Below are positions 1-5,586 of a stretch of 7,105 bases of DNA, piece by piece. The notes beneath the pieces are model-generated. The model saw only the letters and a list, made by a program, of their open reading frames with translations, was not told where the DNA came from and did no database searches. Every line of letters begins with the position of its first letter. Within the stretch, counting starts at the first letter, position 1. The position numbers were made by a program, and so were the translations under genes. Source of the DNA: an uncultured bacterium (GTDB taxonomy: Bacteria > Cyanobacteriota > Vampirovibrionia > Gastranaerophilales > Gastranaerophilaceae); NCBI GenBank assembly GCA_900553205.1, contig USCK01000097.1:1-7105 (forward strand). Reading direction: 5' to 3'.

Positions 1-89
1 AACCTTTGAACAAAAAGGCTCAAAAAGTTCTTGAAGAACAAAGCGATATTATCGAACAAAATCAAGAACAAATGGAAGGAGGTTATTAA
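1..89 (+). CDS. C-terminal end of a probable ExbB/TolQ-family proton channel subunit (partial)
   Basis: The frame starting at base 3 is open from the left edge to a TAA at 87-89 and gives the last 28 residues of a protein, rich in Glu, Gln and Lys and ending in EGGY. The TAA overlaps the ATG of the next gene by one base (TAATG), so the two genes are translationally coupled. The next gene is exbD-like, and exbB/tolQ (a MotA/TolQ/ExbB-type inner-membrane channel) normally lies directly upstream of exbD. The identity therefore rests on position only: the visible tail is a hydrophilic, probably cytoplasmic extension with no diagnostic motif. The coding call is firm; the product is inferred. Confidence 0.65.
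   Translation, partial: PLNKKAQKVLEEQSDIIEQNQEQMEGGY
76..82 (+). promoter_or_regulatory. Shine-Dalgarno sequence of exbD
   Basis: A full AAGGAGG lies six bases before the ATG at 89, inside the last codons of the upstream gene. It fixes the exbD start and shows that this organism uses strong Shine-Dalgarno sites, which matters when judging the TPR gene at 5789, where none is seen. Confidence 0.85.
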
Positions 90-466
90 TGAGAGATTCT
101 TTCAACGAAATTAATATCACTCCGTTAACAGATATTTTCTTGGTACTCCTAATTATAATGATGGTTATCGCACCATTACTTGACCAACAAGGCTTGAACC
201 TGACAGTACCAGAAAATGTAAAAGCTGAAAATGTTAAAGAAGCTAAGACTATCAATTTTGTTGTAACAAACGATGACAAGTTTATGCTTGACGGACAAGA
301 GATTTCTGCCGAGCAGTTGGAATCTGTAATATCTTCTCAAGCAAAAACTTTGACAGACGGTTTGTTAATCCAATCTGATCCGGAAGCAACTCATGGCGCT
401 ATTGTTAAACTTATGGACAGCGCAAGAAATTCAGGCGTAACAAATATTTCAGTTGTTGGGTTGTAA
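89..466 (+). CDS. exbD: ExbD/TolR-family biopolymer transport protein
   Basis: This 125-residue protein has the ExbD/TolR layout: a very short cytoplasmic N-terminus, one transmembrane helix at about residues 12-32, and a periplasmic domain. The signature is at residues 5-22, where F-x-E-I-N-I-T-P-L-T-D precedes a run of hydrophobic residues. Asp15 corresponds to the conserved membrane Asp that in ExbD and TolR takes part in proton-driven work with ExbB/TolQ. The periplasmic part (about 40-125) has a GLLIQSDP segment and ends in ...VVGL, as in the family's C-terminal fold. The length is typical, at the short end. Known pairs energise TonB-dependent uptake or the Tol-Pal system; no tonB or tolA is in view, so the partner is unknown. 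The start is fixed by a perfect Shine-Dalgarno site and overlap with the upstream stop codon. Confidence 0.92.
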   Translation: MRDSFNEINITPLTDIFLVLLIIMMVIAPLLDQQGLNLTVPENVKAENVKEAKTINFVVTNDDKFMLDGQEISAEQLESVISSQAKTLTDGLLIQSDPEATHGAIVKLMDSARNSGVTNISVVGL

Positions 467-474
467 TTTTTTGT

Positions 475-607
475 CTGTCATTACGAGTGTTAGTGAAGTA
501 ATCCAACTTCAAGAGAGTTCCTTACTCGTAGTATTTGAAAATTAGATGTGTTCCGGATTAATGACAGATTTGAAAGAAATTCTTCGCCTACGGCTCTGAA
601 TGACATT
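475..607. repeat. Palindrome-rich intergenic dispersed-repeat element between convergent genes
   Basis: CTGTCATTA at 475-483 is perfectly inverted as TAATGACAG at 559-567, and AATGACA recurs at 599-605 to pair again with TGTCATT at 476-482. An inner pair is TACGAGT at 482-488 with ACTCGTA at 524-530. The left part (GTCATTACGAG...GAAGTAATCC) and right part (TTCTTCGCCTACGGCTC then GAATGACA) resemble short intergenic repeats that occur in many bacterial genomes, often described as the GTCATTGCGAG...GAAGCAATCC type and the GATTCTTCGCC...CAGAATGACA type. It is non-coding and sits between two genes ending towards each other, so it may also serve as a transcription barrier in both directions. Its copy number cannot be seen here. 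Confidence 0.65.
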
Positions 608-662
608 ATAAATTATGCGAGGTGCAGTAGGTAATGGTTATGAATGATGATTTTTTATGTCT

Positions 663-2663
663 TTAATATAGACCTTTACCTTCTTTGGTTACATGATTAA
701 CTTTCTTTTGTATTTCAAGAGTTTGTGTTTCAGGGTTCCAAAGGAAGTGTCTGTTTTTACCTTTGACTAGTTTTTGATACCAGCCGAATTCTGTGCCCAA
801 TGTCGTGTCAAAGCCTTCGGCTTTTGCTTTTGCATCTATTTTTGATTTTTCTTCAGGTGTCAATTTTGTTGCGACAAGTCCTTTTTTAGTTTTTGTATAA
901 TGTGTTGTTTTTTGTTTTGCTTTTTGCTCTGCTTTCGGTTGTTGTGTTTCAGTTTTGACTTCTGTAGTTTTTTTATCAGGCTCTACTGTTTTAGGTTTTG
1001 TATTAACCGTTGTTTGGTTTAGGCTGTTGAATCTTTTAACATGTACTTTTGCCGTGTCAGCCGAACAAGGTCGATTATTAATTTTAAACTGTAAATTGCC
1101 TTTGTTGTCGTATTCTGCAGTTAGATCTTTAGGAATCTTAACATCGTCAGGTAATGAGAGCTTGTTTATAATCTCTGATTTTACTTGATTTTTGGTCAAG
1201 AATTTATCTTTTTTCTTTGTTAATTGTTCACCAAGTTTATACTTTTTGTCTTGGGTTGTCGTGATTGAGTAATAACTTTCAGCACCGTTTTGGTCTTTTA
1301 CCTTTACGATTTCTTGAGAGTTATTGTTATTATCTATTTTGCCGTCAACAACTTTGGCTCTGACATCTTTTGGCAATCCTTCAATGTATTCAAAACGCTT
1401 TTTGAATAATGATGAGTGACCTGCTTGTGCTATATTGCCTTTGTCATCTTCGACAGTTACTGTTATTTCGTTGTTATTAAAGTCTTTTGTTTTTACTTCT
1501 TTTAAAGCTGTTCTGACTCCATCATGGTAATAATATTCCTGTTTGTCGCCGTAGCCTTTTGTATCAGCATTAGATTTTACTTTACGAGTTCTGTTACCGT
1601 CACGAATTTTTAGATTATCTGTATCAGGTGTCGGTTTTACTTTACCTTTTGGCTTTGCAGTTGCTTTTTTCTCGCCGATATATTTGTCGTCATTTCCTGT
1701 TGCAAGTTTACTCATACTGTTTTGTTTCAGGTCATTGAGAAGGTTTTGCAACTCATCTTTTTGAAGCTTGTTATCTTCTCCTGCATATTTTTTGAAAACT
1801 TTGCCTATATTAGACAAATCTTTTGCATCTAAATCTACTCCACCTGCGAATTTTCTTGCGCCTGTTTTGTTTTTAACTGATGCAGATTCTTGTTGTACGG
1901 CATTGAGGTAAGAAATTAATTCTTGCATAGAAATGCCGTCATCACTATCGGTATTAATAGTGTCTAAAATTGTTTCACCTGTGGTTGTGGTTTTATTCTT
2001 TTGATTTTTTTGTTCATCAAGTTGCAGTGTCGAGTTTTCTGCTCCGTTCATAACCATTGATGCAAATGTTTGGGTTTGTGATACTGCAGTTTCATTGTTA
2101 CCATGTGTTATTGAACCTTGCTCCTTGTTGTATGAGGAGTTGTTATTAACCTTATCGCCATGGTTATGGTATTTATGTACTGCATCATCTGATTTTGCTT
2201 GTGATAGAGCTTGTCTTAGTGTTGTTTTTGTTTTATCGCATTCAAATCTTAACGGGTCGTCAGAGTTTTCTGTTCCTCCACGCATTATGTACAAATTGCC
2301 GTCATATTCGATGCCGTTATCTTTTTGAGTGCAACCTGCAGGGAGCTTCATTGTCTGATTATTTACCAGTTTGCCTGTAAAATCTTTGTCTTGAGTTACA
2401 TATTGGAAAAATTTCGATGTAATATCTTCGCCTTTAGCTTGTGGCTTTTCATTTTTGCTAAGGTTTAGACCAAGCTCTTGGAAGGCTTGTTTTGCCATAT
2501 CTTGTTCTGTTTCATCAAGAATATTATCTTTGATGCTTTTTTGTGAATAGTCGTCAAAGATTTGTATAGCTCTCTTTCGGTATTCTGTATCCTTGGTTTT
2601 TATTGAAGATAAAAATTCATCTCTGCTAATACCATTGTTAGAAATATTATTATCGTAGCCCAT
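663..2663 (-). CDS. Unknown 666-residue Asn/Lys/Thr-rich protein with EF-hand-like loops
   Basis: I do not recognise a named family. The protein is hydrophilic, without a clear signal peptide or membrane helix. An EF-hand-like loop lies at residues 237-248 (N-T-D-S-D-D-G-I-S-M-Q-E): acidic or polar groups at loop positions 1, 3 and 5, Ile at 8, Ser at 9 and Glu at 12 match, but Gly is at position 7 instead of 6. A weaker loop with the same shift is at 5-16, and a degenerate one at about 293-304 next to a D/E-rich helix, so pairs of hands are possible. Two Cys (111 and 142) flank a compact segment. Lys/Thr/Pro-rich linkers lie at about 330-365 and 550-600, and a Trp/Tyr-containing block at 618-650 ends the protein. 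Asn runs occur at 173-175 and 444-448. The start is ATG with an in-frame TGA two codons upstream; GGAG lies 13 bases before it, which is far. Calcium binding and a structural or secreted role are inference. Confidence 0.8.
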   Translation of the reverse strand: MGYDNNISNNGISRDEFLSSIKTKDTEYRKRAIQIFDDYSQKSIKDNILDETEQDMAKQAFQELGLNLSKNEKPQAKGEDITSKFFQYVTQDKDFTGKLVNNQTMKLPAGCTQKDNGIEYDGNLYIMRGGTENSDDPLRFECDKTKTTLRQALSQAKSDDAVHKYHNHGDKVNNNSSYNKEQGSITHGNNETAVSQTQTFASMVMNGAENSTLQLDEQKNQKNKTTTTGETILDTINTDSDDGISMQELISYLNAVQQESASVKNKTGARKFAGGVDLDAKDLSNIGKVFKKYAGEDNKLQKDELQNLLNDLKQNSMSKLATGNDDKYIGEKKATAKPKGKVKPTPDTDNLKIRDGNRTRKVKSNADTKGYGDKQEYYYHDGVRTALKEVKTKDFNNNEITVTVEDDKGNIAQAGHSSLFKKRFEYIEGLPKDVRAKVVDGKIDNNNNSQEIVKVKDQNGAESYYSITTTQDKKYKLGEQLTKKKDKFLTKNQVKSEIINKLSLPDDVKIPKDLTAEYDNKGNLQFKINNRPCSADTAKVHVKRFNSLNQTTVNTKPKTVEPDKKTTEVKTETQQPKAEQKAKQKTTHYTKTKKGLVATKLTPEEKSKIDAKAKAEGFDTTLGTEFGWYQKLVKGKNRHFLWNPETQTLEIQKKVNHVTKEGKGLY

Positions 2664-2745
2664 CTCTCAACTTTTGCTCCATATATTACACTTCATATAT
2701 TAATAAAGTTATGGCGTATCTTTAGATTTCAGAGGTTAATGTTTT

Positions 2746-2762
2746 TGTAACATGTGTTTACA
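2746..2762. promoter_or_regulatory. Imperfect 17-base palindrome, possible operator
   Basis: TGTAA at 2746-2750 is inverted as TTACA at 2758-2762 around a CATGTGT centre. It lies about 85 bases upstream of the 666-residue gene (minus strand) and just before the first tandem unit (plus strand), so it could be a regulator site for either. AT-rich DNA produces such symmetry by chance, so support is weak. Confidence 0.2.
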
Positions 2763-2783
2763 TATAGAGTCTGCTTTTAATAT

Positions 2784-2852
2784 TCAAATCTGAGTTTCAG
2801 CGTAACCTGTCTATGTGCGTAAACCTCAATTTATTTGAACAGAATAGTTTGA
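2784..2852 (+). ncRNA. Candidate structured RNA, unit 1
   Basis: The predicted closing stem is TCAAAT (2784-2789) with GTTTGA (2847-2852), including one terminal G-U pair. Hairpin 2 is CGTA (2801-2804) with TATG (2812-2815), one G-U pair, 7-base loop. Hairpin 3 is GTAAA (2819-2823) with TTTAT (2830-2834), one G-U pair. The G-U pairs would be A-C mismatches on the minus strand, so the fold favours plus-strand RNA. TTTAAT at 2776-2781 resembles a -10 box. This unit also has CCTCA (2824-2828) complementary to TGAGG (2856-2860), a possible loop-tail contact. No known RNA family is recognised. Confidence 0.35.
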
Positions 2853-2893
2853 CGGTGAGGACTTGTTACAACAATATTAATTTGTAGATTTAA

Positions 2894-2965
2894 GTCAAAC
2901 TGGAATTTCAACGTAACCTTACTACGTGCGTAAAAACATACTTTAATTGAACAGAATGGTTTGGT
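2894..2965 (+). ncRNA. Candidate structured RNA, unit 2
   Basis: The closing stem is GTCAAACT (2894-2901) with GGTTTGGT (2958-2965), pairing along its length with three G-U pairs. Hairpin 2 is CGTA (2912-2915) with TACG (2923-2926) around a 7-base loop. Hairpin 3 is TAAA (2931-2934) with TTTA (2942-2945). Possible promoter boxes upstream are TTGTTA (2863-2868) and TAGATT (2885-2890), 16 bases apart. The strand preference comes from the G-U pairs, as in unit 1. Confidence 0.35.
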
Positions 2966-3005
2966 GGTGATATTTAGTTGTGTTAATTAAAACAAGGTAT
3001 AATAA

Positions 3006-3077
3006 ACCAAACCGGACACTAATCGTAACTTGCCTACGTGCATAAAACTTCACTTTATTTGAACAGAATGGTTTGGT
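3006..3077 (+). ncRNA. Candidate structured RNA, unit 3
   Basis: The closing stem is fully Watson-Crick: ACCAAACC (3006-3013) with GGTTTGGT (3070-3077). Hairpin 2 is CGTA (3024-3027) with TACG (3035-3038). Hairpin 3 is ATAAA (3042-3046) with TTTAT (3054-3058). A perfect TATAAT lies at 2998-3003, but the -35 region is poor, and a start about 7 bases after it would fall inside the closing stem. The promoter may therefore be real while the true RNA ends differ from the stem, or the box may be chance. Confidence 0.35.
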
Positions 3078-3152
3078 GGTGATATCTTGTGATAACTGTA
3101 TCAATGTGTTGCTTCAAATAAAACCTAATCCTATTTACCCCCACATAAAAAG

Positions 3153-3182
3153 GACAGGTGTAGTTGGTAGCACCTGTCTTTT
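3153..3182. terminator. Bidirectional intrinsic terminator
   Basis: An 8-base perfect stem, GACAGGTG (3153-3160) with CACCTGTC (3171-3178), encloses a 10-base loop. On the plus strand it is followed by TTTT (3179-3182) and would end transcription from the tandem array. On the minus strand it is followed, after one C, by five T (complement of A 3147-3151) and would end the flagellar operon about 135 bases past the flgC stop. Confidence 0.85.
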
Positions 3183-3247
3183 AATTAACGGTTTGATAAA
3201 TTCATTATAATATAGGGCTTGGAAAATAGGAGTTTTGTCCCATTCTC

Positions 3248-3305
3248 CAAAGTTTGTATGTATATTTTTGAGTGGTTTAAATGTATATTTTCGAGTCAAA
3301 CTTTG
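3248..3305. repeat. Nested short repeats just after flgC
   Basis: CAAAGTTTG (3248-3256) is inverted as CAAACTTTG (3297-3305). Between these arms lies a direct repeat of 16 bases with one mismatch, ATGTATATTTTTGAGT at 3258-3273 and ATGTATATTTTCGAGT at 3281-3296 (period 23). The outer arms lie a few bases past the flgC stop in the transcript, so they could form a 3' hairpin with a long loop. Each arm is itself nearly palindromic, so the relation can also be read as a direct repeat with one change. Confidence 0.6.
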
Positions 3306-3313
3306 TTTATTTA

Positions 3314-3757
3314 CTAACGTCCGATATCAATAGCTTTTGTAGCCATTGATTTAGTAATATTAATTACGGCAAGGTTGGGTTCGTATGCTCTTTGAGCAAG
3401 AACAGCATCTGCCATATCTACCATAGCGTTTACATTAGAGGAACGGATATAACCGTTGGCATCAGCATCTGGGTGTCCCGGTCTGTATATTTTATCACCC
3501 ATTGTAGGGTCTTCAACAACACCATTGAAAGCTACACCACCATGTGTATATGGTAGAGTACCGGTACCAAACACATCATTTTTCATTTGCCCTAATACTG
3601 CTCTGAATGAGTTTTCATCTGTAGCATTAAGTACAGGGATTTTTCTTACATAGTTTGGAGTATCAATATTGGCGATGTTTTTTGCGTGAATATCTAATCT
3701 TATACCATGACATTTTAGAGCGTTTGCTCCGATATCCATTGATTCCATTATACCCAT
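3314..3757 (-). CDS. flgC: Flagellar basal-body rod protein FlgC
   Basis: FlgC forms part of the proximal rod that crosses the periplasm. The 147-residue length is normal. The N-terminal rod motif N-I-A-N-I-D-T-P-N-Y-V-R is at 27-38, with Asn in place of the usual Gly after T-P. The FlgC signature Y-R-P-G-H-P-D-A-D-A-N-G-Y-I-R is at 91-105, followed by SSNVN. The C-terminal helix A-Q-R-A-Y-E-P-N...I-N-I-T-K-S-M-A-T-K-A-I-D-I-G-R at 121-147 is typical of the family. Translation starts seven bases after the flgB stop; a GGAAAG-type site lies in the last flgB codons. Internal Met4 and Met7 are possible starts, but Met1 matches the family N-terminus best. It is the last gene of the visible operon; fliE, its usual follower, is absent. 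Confidence 0.96.
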   Translation of the reverse strand: MGIMESMDIGANALKCHGIRLDIHAKNIANIDTPNYVRKIPVLNATDENSFRAVLGQMKNDVFGTGTLPYTHGGVAFNGVVEDPTMGDKIYRPGHPDADANGYIRSSNVNAMVDMADAVLAQRAYEPNLAVINITKSMATKAIDIGR

Positions 3758-3764
3758 TATGTGC

Positions 3765-4109
3765 CTACTTTCCTACATTAATAACTGTTTTCATTTGTGT
3801 AATTATATTTGACATACGTCTTGATGCCATTGAGTAAAGAAGTGCATTCTTTTGCATTTCTGTCAATTCGTTTGCCGGATTTATTTCTTCTTGTTCGTAA
3901 TCTGGGAATACCGGACAAGGCCCCATTTTTTGAGCGAGTTTTGTTTCGAGTTCTCCACAACCCAGATATGAAGCAAAATCTAAGTGTTGTCTTACATAAC
4001 CCGGAGTATCTACATTGGCAATATTTGCACCTAATGCTCTTTGTTGTTGGGCGATTAAGCCTAATGCCATTGAGGTTTTTCCGATACTGTCTAAATTTGC
4101 GTATGACAT
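3765..4109 (-). CDS. flgB: Flagellar basal-body rod protein FlgB
   Basis: FlgB is a proximal rod subunit next to the MS ring. The rod motif N-I-A-N-V-D-T-P-G-Y-V-R is at residues 29-40, followed by HLDF as in other FlgB proteins. The C-terminal helix starts at E-L-T-E-M-Q-K-N-A-L-L-Y-S (81-93) and ends M-K-T-V-I, the usual FlgB ending. At 114 residues it is shorter than most (about 130-140); the variable middle, about residues 46-75, is reduced and includes Cys51 and Cys65. An AGGAG (complement of 4121-4125) lies 11 bases before the ATG and overlaps the stop of the gene before it. The gap to that gene is 14 bases. Confidence 0.95.
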   Translation of the reverse strand: MSYANLDSIGKTSMALGLIAQQQRALGANIANVDTPGYVRQHLDFASYLGCGELETKLAQKMGPCPVFPDYEQEEINPANELTEMQKNALLYSMASRRMSNIITQMKTVINVGK

Positions 4110-4123
4110 TTTTAGTTAAACTC

Positions 4124-4837
4124 CTATTCTCTTATGTTAATGCCTTTGTTATACATATCATCAGCTACTTTTAAAAGACGCATACTTGCAATCATTGATG
4201 CGTTTAGCCTTAGCATGTCATTTACTTCGGCATAGATATTAGTGTTAGAATTTTCTGAACAATTTTGCTTGAATCGTTCGTGATTTAGTACAAGTTTTGG
4301 TTGTCCTGATTCTGCAGTTGCAACCATTTTGTTGTTTACGCCTTGGTTAAGTTCTTCAGGTGCGTCAAAGGTTACAAGAGGAATAGTTGCAACTTTTTTG
4401 CCCTTTGAACCGGCTTCATCATAGCTAATTATGTCGCCGTTTGGTTTTATTTGGAACTTGTAGCAGTTTGGTGGAAATTTGATACCGTCACCTACAATCC
4501 AATCATCAAGAGTATATAGATAACCGTCTGCACCTCTTTTGAAAGAACCATCTCTTGTGTATTGGATTTCACCTTCAGGAGATGTTACAGGAATATATCC
4601 TTGTCCATCAATCGCTACATCATAAGGGTTATCGGTTACTCTTAGTGAACCTTGTTTGCAATCTGTTCTAACTGCACCTTCGATATAGCCGCATTCTTTT
4701 AACATTTGTTCAAAACGAACGCATTTATAACCTCTTGTGTTATAATTCGCCAAGTTGTTACCAACATATGCGAGTTTATCAAACTGATTAGTTGCGTTGT
4801 TTATACTTCTTCTTACTATTGCTTGTGCGTTAAACAT
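4124..4837 (-). CDS. flgG: FlgG-like flagellar rod protein (FlgF/FlgG family)
   Basis: This 237-residue protein has the FlgF/FlgG/FlgE plan. The N-terminal motif N-N-L-A-N-Y-N-T-R-G-Y-K is at 27-38. A central segment contains Q-G-S-L-R-V-T-D-N-P (62-71), DVAIDGQGY (73-81) and YTRDGSFK (93-100). A C-terminal helix follows N-I-Y-A-E-V-N-D-M-L (200-209). The QGSL...NP...AI-x-G-x-G pattern is closer to FlgG (distal rod) than to FlgF, but the protein is shorter than the usual roughly 260 residues and FlgF cannot be excluded. It is notable for five Cys (39, 49, 60, 125, 193), unusual in periplasmic rod proteins. AAGGAG (complement of 4848-4853) overlaps the stop codon of the preceding gene, ten bases before this ATG. 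Confidence 0.88.
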   Translation of the reverse strand: MFNAQAIVRRSINNATNQFDKLAYVGNNLANYNTRGYKCVRFEQMLKECGYIEGAVRTDCKQGSLRVTDNPYDVAIDGQGYIPVTSPEGEIQYTRDGSFKRGADGYLYTLDDWIVGDGIKFPPNCYKFQIKPNGDIISYDEAGSKGKKVATIPLVTFDAPEELNQGVNNKMVATAESGQPKLVLNHERFKQNCSENSNTNIYAEVNDMLRLNASMIASMRLLKVADDMYNKGINIRE

Positions 4838-4851
4838 AATTAACTATCTCC

Positions 4852-5550
4852 TTATGATGCAGAGCCTAATTGGCTTATTGCTTTTTGCATATTGGTATTG
4901 TTCATGATGAACATTTGTCTGTTTGCTTCAAAGTTGCGAACTGTCGGCATAACTGCCAAGAACTCGTTTTGAAGCGATACATTTGAATATTCGTTGTAAC
5001 CTTGTTTTACATCAGGGTTTAGAACAGCCATTCCGTTAGAATCAACAACTCCAAGATTTGCTACTGCTTCTAGTTTACGAGTTTGTTTGTTAAAAATACT
5101 AACTGTACCTTTTCTGTTTATAACAACTTCTTTCAAATCCTCAGGTACTCTGTGTAATTTGATAGGAACACCACTGTCTGAAAGAACTTTGTTATCTTCA
5201 AGTGTAAGAAGATTTCCGTCTTTGTCTAATTTGAATCTTCCGTCACGAGTTAATTGAACGCCGTATGGAGTTTTTATTTGAAAATAACCTTTGTTTGCAA
5301 GAGCAATATCAAGTGGTTTTTCAGAAACCATAATACGGCCTACTTTTTCATCAACATTTTTAGAAATCCCGTTCACTCCAAGGTATTCAGCGAATGAAGA
5401 TAAAACAGCTTCTTTCCTCTGGTAGCCGACTTTATCAAAGCCTGTAACATTTTCGTTTGTTATACCTAACAACTCGGTTGCAACATGCATTGCTCTGATA
5501 GAGGATCTTACCCCGAGTTCACAATACCTGACTCCACCGTTAATCTTCAT
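4852..5550 (-). CDS. flgF: FlgF-like flagellar rod protein (FlgF/FlgG family), first gene of the rod operon
   Basis: The 232-residue protein shows the family's central block: K-P-L-D-I-A-L-A-N-K-G-Y-F (78-90), LTRDGRFKLDKDGNLLTLED (100-119) and KVLSDSGVPI (121-130). The C-terminal helix region is N-V-S-L-Q-N-E-F-L-A-V (190-200) followed by FEANRQMF. The usual N-terminal N-x-A-N-x-x-T-x-G-Y motif is degraded to T-N-E-N-V-T-G-F-D-K-V-G-Y (31-43), which suggests altered packing of the first helix. The GRIMVSEKPLDIAL stretch fits FlgF (proximal rod) better than FlgG; the assignment relative to the next gene also uses gene order. The start is supported by GAGAGGT (complement of 5556-5562), five bases before the ATG. 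The next gene follows after 14 bases. Confidence 0.87.
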   Translation of the reverse strand: MKINGGVRYCELGVRSSIRAMHVATELLGITNENVTGFDKVGYQRKEAVLSSFAEYLGVNGISKNVDEKVGRIMVSEKPLDIALANKGYFQIKTPYGVQLTRDGRFKLDKDGNLLTLEDNKVLSDSGVPIKLHRVPEDLKEVVINRKGTVSIFNKQTRKLEAVANLGVVDSNGMAVLNPDVKQGYNEYSNVSLQNEFLAVMPTVRNFEANRQMFIMNNTNMQKAISQLGSAS

Positions 5551-5586
5551 GTACTACCTCTCAATTCATTAGTTAAACTATTTGTT

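Larger units (their letters stand above)
2776..3090 (+). repeat. Three diverged tandem units, period 111-112 bases
   Basis: The anchor CGTAAC occurs at 2801, 2912 and 3024. Around it the three units align with one gap: a CAAA element exactly 16 bases upstream of each anchor, the anchor with TAYGTGCRTAAA after it, GAACAGAAT (2837-2845, 2949-2957, 3061-3069), GTTTG (2847, 2959, 3071) and GGTGA shortly after. The segments between units are AT-rich and less similar. Units 2 and 3 are closest; unit 1 has one base fewer. The units are too diverged and too widely spaced for a CRISPR array and contain no open frame. They lie between divergent transcription from the 666-residue gene and the end of the flagellar operon. 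Confidence 0.85.
2664..3313. other. 650-base gene-free region with tandem repeats and a terminator
   Basis: No open frame of useful length is seen on either strand. Between the start of the 666-residue gene and the end of flgC the region holds, in order: a direct repeat CATATATTA (2680-2688 and 2694-2702); an imperfect palindrome (2746-2762); three tandem units of 111-112 base period (about 2776-3090); an intrinsic terminator hairpin (3153-3182); and short repeats beside flgC (3248-3305). I found no convincing minus-strand promoter for the 666-residue gene. The best weak candidate has TTGAAT and TATATG on the minus strand near 2760-2787. Confidence 0.8.

Noticed and set aside
49..279. Minus-strand open frame opposite exbD
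   Set aside because: It lies over a clear exbD gene and encodes a low-complexity shadow product with no supporting signals.
955..2380. Plus-strand open frames inside the 666-residue gene
   Set aside because: They are low-complexity products of the opposite frame (Leu/Ser/Val-rich), without ribosome sites or recognisable domains.
2847..3077. Integron attC sites formed by the GTTTGGT / ACCAAAC arms
   Set aside because: The core sites need GTTRRRY and RYYYAAC; GTTTGGT has T where a purine is required, the units contain no cassette genes, and no integrase is seen.
2784..3077. tRNA or hammerhead ribozyme in the tandem units
   Set aside because: There is no cloverleaf with a TTC arm and no CTGATGA/GAAA core; the three-stem junction alone is not enough.
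2776..3090. CRISPR array
   Set aside because: Only three units; the conserved parts are long and diverged from one another, not identical 25-40 base repeats, and no cas gene is in view.
3193..3211. Promoter TTGATA ... TATAAT on the plus strand
   Set aside because: The boxes are only seven bases apart, far from the 16-18 needed, and no plus-strand gene follows.
3456..4174. Plus-strand open frames opposite flgB, flgC and flgG
   Set aside because: The minus-strand genes are clear family members; the opposite frames show no domain and no proper start signals.
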